Made by a program: the position numbers and the translations under genes. Under the pieces are notes generated by a model. That model had not been told where the DNA came from. It ran no database searches and saw only the letters and a program-made list of their open reading frames with translations. From Auxenochlorella pyrenoidosa (lineage: Eukaryota > Chlorophyta > Trebouxiophyceae > Chlorellales > Chlorellaceae), in contig KQ481942.1 of NCBI GenBank assembly GCA_001430745.1, forward strand, positions 477,901 to 512,405: a stretch of 34,505 nucleotides of DNA, given 5' to 3'. Below are positions 1-9,300 of the stretch, in pieces (within the stretch, counting starts at the first letter, position 1; each line of letters begins with the position of its first letter).

Positions 1-1
1 C

Positions 2-1695
2 TTTGACGTACGCATGCAGCGCGAGCTAACCAGTTTCCGCGGGCACAACAGGGACGTCACCTACGCGGCCTGGCACAGCATACACGAGGAGCTGTTTGTG
101 TCCGGGGGGCACGACGGCAGCATGATCTTCTGGCTGGCAAGCAGGCAGGCACCGCAGGTGGGCGCCTGGGCGGGGGGCCTTACTGTTGCTTTCAGTTCAT
201 GATCCCCGCTTGTGCACTGCTTGTGTTTGCATGATTCCCCGCTTGCAGCAGGCCAGCAAGTGCGTGCTGCAGACGCGCGCATGCGGCTGCTCTGCCCTTG
301 CTCAGTCGAAACGAATCAGATGGTGCAGGACAGCGTTGGCGGCCACGTCTCGCAGCAGCACAGTGCACAGCCTGCCTTTACTGGGGTGCACGTGCTGCCG
401 CCTGGCAGGCCAGGAACCCCGGCTCGGCAAGACGCCCTGGCTCCTCCTTGCACAACAGGCTCGACCTCTTCACATCATGCTTGCTGCTGCTGGTCACTGG
501 CTGGTTCTCCTCACTCGCTGCTGCTGCTCGCCCGCTGCAGGCTGAGGTGCGCGGCGCTCACGAGGCCTCCATCTGGGCCGCTGCCTGGCACCCAGCGGGG
601 CACTTGCTGGCAACGGGGGCGGCAGACTATGCCTTCAAGTTCTGGTGCAGGTGGGCGCTGCGGGCAGGCGTGCTGTTGCCTTTGCATTTGTCAGGGCCGA
701 GCCTCGAGTTCTAAGGAGCGAGCAGTTCAGCCGTGCAGCTGGCAGGTTTGCATGAGAGGTGTGCGACTAACGGGAAGGCAGAGGCTTCCTGTTGTCAGCT
801 CACTGGCAGGCTGACGCACATTACTCACACATGCACGGCTTGCTGCTGCACAACCTGCCTGCAGGTGCCGCCCAGGCGACCCCTTCTTCGATGAGCAGCA
901 GGAGGAGCAGCGAGAGCTTGCTGCCCTGGCAGCAGAGGCCGAGGTGGTGGCGGCACCGCGCCCCGCGGCCCTGGCTATGCCAGCCCCCACTTTTGGGACG
1001 GCCAAGGCCACAGGCGGGGCCATTCCGGGCATCGGCGCGGCTGTGGCCATGCCCGTGCTGCCGCAGGCGGCGCCCTTTGATGTGTTCAGCATCCGACAGG
1101 CAGAGCCAAGCGAGGCCCGCGGGGGCGGGCCGCCAGCAGACGGCGGGCCGGCTGCGGCGGCGGCATCGGCGCAGGGCGGCAGGGAGGGTCGGGGTCACGG
1201 ACAGGATGACCGCAGCAGCAGCAGGTGCGGATGCCATGCTCCCATGCTTTGCCTGGCCAGCTATGTCTTTACTCTTCCTGTCGTCTCGTGGAGCAATTTT
1301 CCCGCATTCGACTGGCTGTGAGGCGCAGCAAGGCGGCTGACCTTTTGCTCCAACCCTGCACCTCTCCCTCCCTACGCTCCCTTTGTCGCAGGCACCGTGA
1401 GCGCTCGGCCGATCGCGACCGCAAGCGGCGTCGCAGCCGGTCTCGCTCGCCGACGGGCCCCGCTCGTGTGGTGGAGCCCCCAGGTCCCAACGCCCGCGCC
1501 GCCTTCCAGCCCCTGCCGGGGCGCCACCGCATGCCGCCGCCTATCTTCTCGCCCGCGGGGCCGCGGCCGCCGTATGGACGGGGAGGCATGCCAACGCCCG
1601 GCGGGTGGCAGGGCCCGGGGCAGGGCGGGCCGCCGCCTGGCTGGCCGGGCGGGCCCCCTCCCTTTGGCCGCGGCCGGGGAAGAGGGCGGTGGTGA
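2..1695 (+). CDS. FY: FY/WDR33-type WD40 pre-mRNA 3'-end processing factor, C-terminal part (5' end outside window)
   Basis: Exons 2-157, 541-650, 864-1224 and 1392-1695; phases agree at every junction and the stop is TGA. The N-terminal half lies upstream of the window. The first two exons are two WD40 blades: one with FRGHNRDVTYAAWH and FVSGGHDGSMIFW, the next with GAHEASIWAAAWHPAGHLLA and ending FKFWCR. They match the FY/Pfs2p/WDR33 pattern in which blades are followed by WCR-RPGD. In yeast, animals and plants this protein is a CPSF/CPF subunit that helps recognise the poly(A) signal in the nucleus. Exon 3 begins with an acidic Gln/Glu segment (about DEQQEEQREL) and continues as Ala/Pro-rich sequence. 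Exon 4 starts with an Arg/Ser/Asp stretch (RSADRDRKRRRSRSRSP) and ends in a Pro/Gly tail closing with GRGRGRW. I see no PPLPP motif of the kind land-plant FY uses to bind FCA. Family assignment is firm; exon 3 limits are slightly less certain. Confidence 0.85.
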
Positions 1696-1749
1696 AGAAG
1701 CAGCATATGGGCTGCACGCATGCCAACCATTCCTGCAAACATTTATCGG

Positions 1750-1803
1750 AGAGCTCCTGTAATGCCATCCCTGACCGCATGCTCACGTACAGGCTTTCCA
1801 AGT
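1750..1803 (+). repeat. 3'-flank repeat, copy A
   Basis: About 54 bp running from GAGAGCTCCTGTAATGCC to TACAGGCTTTCCAA. It resembles 5974-6025 at roughly four positions in five when aligned by eye. It contains the TGTAA signal of the FY gene. Confidence 0.6.
1758..1762 (+). terminator. TGTAA poly(A) signal of the FY gene
   Basis: TGTAA, the usual chlorophyte poly(A) signal, lies 63 nt past the stop at 1695. It sits inside a segment that recurs near 5974. Confidence 0.65.
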
Positions 1804-1805
1804 GA

Positions 1806-2040
1806 TGCTCAGGAGCACAGAGGTTGAGAGAGAAGCTTAAAGGTTTCTTGTTGAGGAAGAACAGGTTTCGGGAGGCAGCTAGTCACCCAGTTACTTCACA
1901 GACAGCCTTTTTCCCTCGATGCATTTCTCACATTCATCGATGCATAATTGCTGCCCAGGCCACCTGAGACCCTCTTTCTCAACTGTGATGCAGCATCTAG
2001 CTGTGAGATGCTGTGTTGGGGGTGCCTGGTCAAGGCATGT
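1806..2040. other. Gap between two converging genes
   Basis: Between the 3' end of the FY gene and the TGTAA of the minus-strand gene that ends at 2065. The sequence is more AT-rich than its surroundings. I see no exon, RNA gene or repeat beyond the 3'-flank repeat already listed. Confidence 0.5.
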
Positions 2041-2045
2041 TTACA
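2041..2045 (-). terminator. TGTAA poly(A) signal of the duplicated-exon gene
   Basis: TGTAA read on the minus strand (ttaca on plus), 20 nt past the TAA at 2065-2067. It supports that stop as the true end of the minus-strand gene. Confidence 0.6.
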
Positions 2046-2064
2046 CGCGGCGGGGCTGCTGCAA

Positions 2065-5000
2065 TTAGTTCCGCACACCCTTGTGGTGATCAGCATAGAG
2101 GTTCACCGCTGCGTCCACGGCAATCACACACCCCCTCGGGCGCCGCAGCAGCAGCATGGCAACCCCATGGCGGTAGCAGACATATCGAGAGCCCGGTGTG
2201 TGTGGTGGGGGGGGTGGGGTGGGGGGGGTGGGGGGCTTAAAGACCTCCCCCACGGCACAGACACAAGCCTGCGCTTGGCGGCCCGCACATCCAGGTGACA
2301 CAGCAGGGAAAAATCAGGGTCCATGCATGTTTCGATGCAATCTCCATGTGCTGTGAAGAGCCGATGCGCTTCCATCGCTCAGCCACTTGCTGTGCCGCAC
2401 TGCTGTGCCGCCGCTGCGGCAGCTGCCTCGGCTTCCTTCACGCCGGCTGTGAGCGCCGCCAGCTCAGAGCGCTCCAGCGCCACGTCCTCGGGTCTGCATT
2501 TTTGTCCCGCTCCAGGTCCTGCAGGCGGCACGCCGCGCTGAAATGCAAGCGCTGCAGGATGAGGTGCTTCGCCTCGGCGATGCGCCCTGCAGCGGCGGGG
2601 GCGGGGGCCGGAAAGTGGTGGGCACCTCCAGGGTGCACCACCGCCGCACGCTGGAGATTCGACAAGGAGCAAGGCGCTCTGGTCCGTTTGCCACAAACCA
2701 ATCAAACCATCAGTCCCGCAAGAGGTTTCAAGCAGCCACTCTGCAGCGCAGCTATCGTCTTGCCTGCTTTGGCGGCGGTTGCTTCGCGCGCGAGGAAGTC
2801 GGCCTTGCGAGCGCGCCGCTCGTCAATGCTCTCTGGCATGTTGTTGGCGTGTGCAATGCCAGGCGTTGCCTGCGACACCGTGGAAGGGAGGTAAGGAAGA
2901 CGAACGGTTAGCGCAACATCATGTGGATGATCCCGGTGCCTTTTGATACCGAGCACCTGCGTGCCCGCAGCGCTCAGGCAGAGGTGCAGCTGCTCTGCCG
3001 CACAACCGCCGCCGCAGCAGCACGGCAACTTGCGGCCCAGGCAGACACATGAAGGGGGTTGGGGTAAGGGGAGGCTGGGACCCATCCCTCAACGGCAACG
3101 TTACATGCAGTTGCATGTGTGCATGCTGTGGAGGGAGTTGTCCCAGCCGGCCCTTACCCAAGCAGCCGCTCGGTGACGTGCACATCCCTATGCCACAGGA
3201 GAAAACCGCCGGGTTTGTGCACGCATACTCTCTACCCGCTGTGAACAGCCCAACTGCTGCTATTGCTCCGCTCACCGAATGCTGTGCCTCCGGTGCTGCA
3301 GCCGCCGCGGTCGCACCGGTGTTGAGCGTCGCTAGCTGGGCGCTCGCCAGCTGCAGCGCCACCCCTTCCAGGTCTGTGTTATCGTCCCGCTCCATGTCCT
3401 GCAGGTGGCACACCGACTGGGCACACCTGAGCTGGAGGGTCAGGGAGGCAGAGGAAGGACTTGCAGGACAAATATTTTGCTGGCAGAGAAAAAAGTCTGG
3501 GTTTGTGCACTTGCATAGACATCCAGCTGCCCCCTTCCCGCCGTGACCAGCCAGAGCGCTGCCATTGCTCAGCCTACCGACTGCTGTGCCTCCGCGGCTG
3601 CAGCTGCAGCAGCTGCCGCGCTCGTCATCACGCCGGCGGTCAACACTGCCAGCTCGTGACGTGCATACGCCACCTCCTCGGGGTCTTCATTCTCGTCCCG
3701 CTCCAGGTCCTGCAGGCGGCACGCCGCGCTGAAGTGCATGCGCTGCAGGACGATGTGCTCCGCCTCGGGGATGCGCCCTGCAGTGGCAGGGCCGGGGCGG
3801 GGGAGTGGTGGGCAATTGATGTTGAGCGGCACAGTTTCCAAGCAAACCACATGCGAAAACTTGTAATGGTTGCTGGCCAGGGACAGCCCACAAGGGATGC
3901 CCACCCCTGGCCAGCTTTCTCAACCCAACGCCCACGGCCGTACTCTGCATTTTTCTCTCTTTTTTCCAGCGGAAACTTCCAAGCAGCCATCCTGCCCCCA
4001 GCCTTGGCCTTGCCTGCTTTGGCGGCAATAACTTCGCGTGCCCTCAACTCTGAGTCGCGAGCGCGTCGCTCGTCATCGCTCTCTGGCACGCTGTTGATGT
4101 GTGCAATGCCAAGCGTTGCCTGCAACACCGTGGAAGGGAGCTCACCAGGTAAGGAAGGCGAGCGGCGAGATGAAGTCTATCTGCCCCTTTCCCAAAGAGA
4201 ACACAGTTTGGGTCTGTGCAAGCACACTCTCTACCCGCCGTGAACAGCCCGGCTGCTGCCATTGCTCAGCTCACCGACTGCTGTGCCCCCCCGGCTGCGG
4301 CAGCTGCCGCAGTCAGCTTCAAGCCAGCGGTGATCACCGTCAGCCCGTAGCGCGCCAGCTCCACATCTTCCGGGTATGCGTCCTCGTCCTGCTCCATGTC
4401 TTGCAGGCGGCACGCTGCCTCGAAGTGGGAGCGCTCCAGATAGAGGTGCTCCGCCTCGGCGATGCGCCCTGCAGTGGGGTGGGGGGGGGCGGGTAGGTGG
4501 TGGGCGATTGATGTTGAGGGGCACTGCTTAAGCATCAGGCTGGCACTTCAGGGCCTGCTTGGCTCCAGCTCCCGCGCAACCTATCACAGCGAGCAGCCCC
4601 GCCGCACTCAGGAGACTTGGACAAGGAGCAAAGCGCCCTGGCCCCATTTGCCGCAGCCCCATCAAACCACAAGCCTTTGAAAACTTTCAAGTAGCCACTC
4701 TGCAGCCAAGCCATGGTCTTGCCTTCTTTGGCGGCGGTTGCTTCGCGTGCCATCAACTCTGAGATGCGAGCGCGCCGCTCGTCGTGGCTCTCTGGCACGT
4801 TGTTGGCGTCTGCCATGCCGAGCGTTGCCTGCAGCACCGTGAAAGGGAGCTCACCAGGTAAGGAAGCCGAGCGGCGAGATGGAGTCTTCGGCATTAAGTC
4901 CAGTGCATCAGCAGGCATATCGGGAGCTGGGCAAATGCCATGCTGCGCAGCCGGCCAGGGCACAGCACTTGCGCCATTCCCAGAGCTCCATACACGTCTG

Positions 5001-5344
5001 TGGCAGAATGTATGCACGTTCTATTTTAGGCAACACAAACTCACCCACAGACAGGACCTACAAGTAGGGCTTCTGCACTGGAGACAAAAAAACGGGAGAG
5101 GGCGCAAGCCTGCAGGCAGAGGCGAGGGCGGCGCAGTGGGCGCTCCAGCTGTTGTGGCGCAGCCGCTCAAGATGCTTGCAATCGTGTGCTGACGCAGGAA
5201 ACATCTGTGCTCTGCGACCAGAGTTAGCCAGCGCCCTGGCCAGCAAGCAGCAAGACGAGACGAGAGGCGGGGCACCGGGGCCCGCCTACCGCTGCGAATT
5301 TCAAGCACCGACCTTGTGGTCGCAAGGCGCCGAGAAGGGTGCAC
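2065..5344 (-). CDS. Unrecognised protein built from tandemly duplicated exon pairs; last copy frameshifted
   Basis: Minus strand. The repeat unit is two exons. Exon X, exactly 106 nt each time, is at 4828-4723, 4119-4014 and 2869-2764; it reads roughly ATLGIAHANNVPES then DERRARISELRAREA. Exon Y is at 4468-4275, 3777-3578, 3416-3276 (5'-truncated) and about 2586-2387; it reads roughly RIAEAEHLILQRLHFSAACR then LQDLERDENADPE and an Ala-rich end. Every X-Y intron starts with GC, not GT, and joins in phase 1; Y-X joins are phase 0. The first exon may be 5344-5045: it begins MHPSRRLATTRSVLEIRSGR, resembles an organelle transit peptide and joins X in phase. Terminal coding ends in AVDAAVNLYADHHKGVRN at 2065, but the splices between 2387 and 2140 are unresolved. 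The motif HFSAACRLQDLE weakly recalls UVR motifs; I assign no function. The last Y copy has lost one base near 2490. Confidence 0.5.
2207..2236 (+). repeat. G-rich tract (GGGGTGGGG type)
   Basis: Runs of G broken by single T on the plus strand. On the minus strand this is a polypyrimidine tract inside the duplicated-exon gene. It could form a quadruplex. Confidence 0.6.
2488..2494 (-). other. One-base deletion (frameshift) in the last duplicated Y exon
   Basis: The second copy reads GAC CCC GAG here, but the last copy has one C fewer. Upstream coding (HFSAACRLQDLERDKNA) and downstream coding (EDVALERSELAALTAGV) therefore fall in different frames. It may be decay of this copy or a homopolymer sequencing error. 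Confidence 0.7.
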
Positions 5345-5973
5345 TCGAGAGCGGCAAGCGCGTTACGTGCGATAAGGCGAGCAAATCAAACTGTGCTTTG
5401 CGTGCTGTGACTGCACGAAGTTGAAGGACCGAATGCCTAGGCCTTAGCCCTACCACGTAGCGCAGGTCGAAAATGGAACCCGAGACCCTACATGCGCGCA
5501 GTGGACGGCTTGCGTCTCATCCAGGCTGTCGGTGCCTGCAGGCTCGACTGCTGGCCAGCTGTTCTCGCTAGCGTTGCTGCCGCTGTTCGAAGGCCTGGCT
5601 GGGTCGCCAACTCGACCGAAACGCTGTTGCAAAGCAGTAGAAGCACACCCTTCGGCCTGCCCGGCTGCTCAAGCCATCGGGGTGGACGCCACGTCGACGT
5701 CGGGTGTCCCCGCCGCCTGGCGTGCAGTGCTGGTGCGCTGGTGCACTAGTGCTATCTTGGGCATCAAGTCGAGTCTACCCCACCATCTCAAGGCAGGCTA
5801 CGGCGCTGTGGTGAGTCACACCCGTGCCCAAAGGCTCATGCTGCAGGCGCCGCTGCCTGCCTGGCCCATGCCGGCATGCGCAGACACAGCCTGCAAGCCT
5901 GCGTGCCAGCATGCTGCCTGCATCCTGCATGCAGCCTTCTGCAGCCCACAGGTTGTCTGCGGGCCTGTTCCAG

Positions 5974-6025
5974 AGAGTTCCTGTAACGCCACCCTGGACC
6001 GCTTGCTTTTTTACAGGCATTCCAA
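5974..6025 (+). repeat. 3'-flank repeat, copy B
   Basis: Runs from GAGAGTTCCTGTAACGCC to TACAGGCATTCCAA and is a diverged copy of 1750-1803. It carries TGTAA on plus (5982-5986) and on minus (6011-6015). Confidence 0.6.
6011..6015 (-). terminator. Possible TGTAA poly(A) signal of the beta-helix gene
   Basis: First minus-strand TGTAA I find past the stop at 6326; it lies about 310 nt downstream. Plausible but distant. Confidence 0.35.
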
Positions 6026-6325
6026 ACGCAGAGGGGAGCATGCTTTGTGGTTTGCCACTGAGGGAGAAGAGGGATCGGAAGGAATGAGAGAGGCGTGGGC
6101 ACAGTCAGGTTGAAAAGACATGAATCATGTGCAGTTGGGCTAGGGGCAAGTATATGCATATGCTTGCCCCTGCATGCATATGTAGTCTTCATTCCAATTC
6201 ATTCTCTTGACCATCGTGTGTGTTCAAATCCTTGCTTGGCATCTACCAGGAAACAATCGGCAGCCCTTGACAAACTGCCTAGTGTGCAGTAAATTCTGGC
6301 ACGAACAGCATTGCAACGTTTTGCA

Positions 6326-9300
6326 TTATCCGCCTGGGCCTTGCCGCCCAAACTTCCAGCGCTGCGCGCGGTACAGATTGGGCGGCATGGTGTACAGCGG
6401 GCGCACCATCCAGCCCTTGCCAGGGCACTGCAGACAGGGCGGGAGGTCGGGCAAGACGGTGTGGTGGCGTGCACACCCCCTACCAACTGCATGACACACA
6501 CTGAGCTTCCCAAAAGCCCCCTGCCAGAGCATGCAGTGCGGAGAGCAGAGGTGTGGGATGTGCGCTCTCAGAGGCACTGGCGACGCCTCTGCGCGGCCGC
6601 ACTGGCAAATCGTCCCCAGACTGACACCAGCTGGCTCCGACTCTGGCTCGAGGCAAGCGCCTCCACCTTGCAAGGGCTCCGGCTCCAAGCAATTCCTCAC
6701 CGGGAAGCCTTGGTAGGGTCCCACAAAGTTGAGGATCGGTCCGAAATCGCACGGCGGCAGAACAAGAGGGCTACCAGACGCGGAGCGCAGCAGCCAGTAA
6801 GTGTTCCCTCGTCCTGCACGCAAGGGTGGGGTGGGGGGGGTGGGGGTGGGGAGGGGCGGCAGCAGGGCCTGGCTGGTACGTATGCGCGGGCTTGACATGG
6901 GCGCGGGCTGGCGCGCATGCAGCGAGAGGCGCTGCTGTCCCACCTGCATGCGCTCCGCGGTCGCCGCGGCCGCCCGACTGGAAAGGCCGCGTGCCATGGC
7001 CCCTGCGGCAGCGAAATCGTAATGCGAATGAATGGTACAATCAAGCCGGTGCAGTGGCCACCATGAAACGGCACAAGCAGAACCACCCGCCCAGCTGAAT
7101 CTCACATATTCAAGTTGGTGAAGAGGTTTGAAAAGGGCGCGGTCCTGCGAGCGGTAGGGGTGGCAGCTGGTGCGACGATGAGCCCTCCCTTGGCGCTGCG
7201 CGCACGCTGCCTGCAAGCACGGCACCCACTGCAGCTGCAAGAAGGAGCAGTGAACTCTTCCTGTGCTGGCAGGCCCCGTGTGGCAGACCGTTGTGAAGCG
7301 CACCTGTGGTGGTCGATGTTCAGGTTGAAGCCCGCCGAGTCCTGCACCACGTTCATGCTGGCACTGGAGGCGACGGTGATGTCGTGGATGAAGGGGCTCT
7401 GCACCCGCAGCCTGCGCAGCGGGGCAGCAGAGCAGAAACCTGCCTCACAGGCAGCCACGCGGGGAAGGCTCATCCTGATATCGTGGTGCACCCTCATGCG
7501 CCGCACATGCGCCAGCTACAGTCCTTCACGGGCCCCACCAGCGCAAGCTCCAAGTGCCACTGCCAGCTTGTGGCTGCAGTCTGGCTGACCGCAACAGAAC
7601 TCGCGACACCAACCCACTCTCACCGCGTGACCAGGTTCATCTGCCCCTCTGTGATGCACAGGCCGTGGTGGCCGTTGTACTGGTTTTGAGGGTTCGACCG
7701 GGGCGCGGTCACGCTCAGGGTCACATCTGTGTGCCAGGGAAGCCGGGAGGGTAGCAGGCTGGGCTCAAACACAGGGCTGGGTCACGGCTCGCATCGGCGC
7801 CCTGGCAGCGCAGCGCGCGCCTGGCTGCCTGCCTCGTGCGGCCTGACTCTGCACAGGCTGACCTGCCCATCCCCTGGCCTCAAATTTCACAGTGGCGCAT
7901 GCAGGCATAGTACGGCATGCCGCTGCCTCGGCCCCCTCTCTCTTATTACCTAAACTTATAACCGCCACCTCTGCCCGGCCCCTCACCCTGGATCACAGAG
8001 CGATGGATCTTTGAGAAGTAGATGGGCGTGTCTGCGTTAAGAACTGTCACATTCCTGACCCAGAAGTTGGCGGCATTGGAGACCTGGATGGCGTTGTACC
8101 CTCGGTCCGTGTGGTGCGGCCCCGCCAGTGTGTGCCTGCAGGGGCAGCAGTGGTCAAAGCAGTTTAATGGGCAGCAGTGGTCCAAAGCAGGCGCTCGAGA
8201 TTGCAGTTCTCAGCAAGCGGGGGCCGCTCACGACACAGCGCAATGCTGGGCACCGCTGTGGGCTGCAGGGCTGCCTGCTGGGCATGCTGCCATGCACTGC
8301 ACTTCCATCTCGACCCACAGCAGCTCTCCCCGCCGCGGCAGCCGTGCCGCACTTGAAGCGGACGGTCATGCGCTCAATGCCAGCATCCTCGATGGAAGGC
8401 AGCTCCAAGTGGACCAGGCCCACCCAGCCCACGGCAGTCTTGACTGCAGGGAAGGAGGTGCGGGCACCGGCGGGCGCTCACACTCAACTCAGACAGCATG
8501 GCAGGCAGGCGGTGCATGCAATGTGCCATGTGCCGGCTGGCATCAAGTGGAAGGGTGTACAGATGGGCTGGGTTTGTCCTGCGCGACACAGTGGGAGGGG
8601 GGGGGCCCGGGGGGGGGGGAGGGGCTGATGTGGATGCCACTCACTGGGGAAGGGCATGCCCCGGTCCAGGACAATGAAGTCGGCGCCGACAGCCGCCACC
8701 CTGCATGGCAGCGGCGCAGAGCACCCGAGCGTGCATGCACCTCGCGGACCCACAAGTGCGCACGGGCCTGGCACGCAGCGGGCTGGCTGAGGGTGCACGC
8801 ATGTGACCGCAGCATGCACAGCAGGCACAGCAGCAGACCGCCTACCTGGCAGTCATGACCCACCTCGCCCTTGCTCACCTCATCTGACCGCATGCAGCCC
8901 TGAATATCTCCTAAACATCTGGCTGGCTGGCTGGCTACACCCTCTCAGTCATCTCCTGGCATACAGGCCTTGCAAAGGTGCCCACCTGGCCGTCATCACC
9001 ACCTCATCCTTGTATACCAACCCTGACCGCATGCCGCCCTGATCATCTCCCGACATCATCATGCATACAGGCCCTGCAAAGGTGCCCACCTGGCCGTCAT
9101 CACCACCTCGTCCCTGTCCACCACACCGCTCTTGTGCTGCCCGCTGTCCACCGCATTGTCGCCGTACAGCCTGTGGGCAGGGTTTGTTGGTGGTGGGGTG
9201 GCGGCGAGGGGTTGAAGTGGAAGGCGTGGTGGTGGTGGGGTGGGGGGTGGGGGGTGGAGGTGGCGGTGTGGTGGTGATGGCAGGGGGCTGAAGTGGAAGG

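Larger units (their letters stand above)
5345..6325. other. Region without a supported gene; 3'-flank repeat and possible TGTAA
   Basis: Between the presumed 5' end of the duplicated-exon gene and the stop of the beta-helix gene, both on minus. Open frames exist on both strands (for example minus 5632-5450 starting MQQRFGRVGDPARPSNSGS, and plus 5532-6113). None shows a known family or a convincing splice partner. It holds copy B of the 3'-flank repeat near 5974-6025. Confidence 0.45.

Noticed and set aside
6214..6232. GTTCAAATCC resembling a tRNA B box
   Set aside because: No A box or cloverleaf stems can be built around it.
6326..7303. Continuous 325-codon minus open frame
   Set aside because: It includes the last beta-helix exon in the right frame but otherwise reads through introns; the family rungs need the spliced model.
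9006..9063. Second copy of exon 9 end as an alternative exon of the beta-helix gene
   Set aside because: No AG upstream gives the needed phase; the nearest acceptors put a stop in frame.
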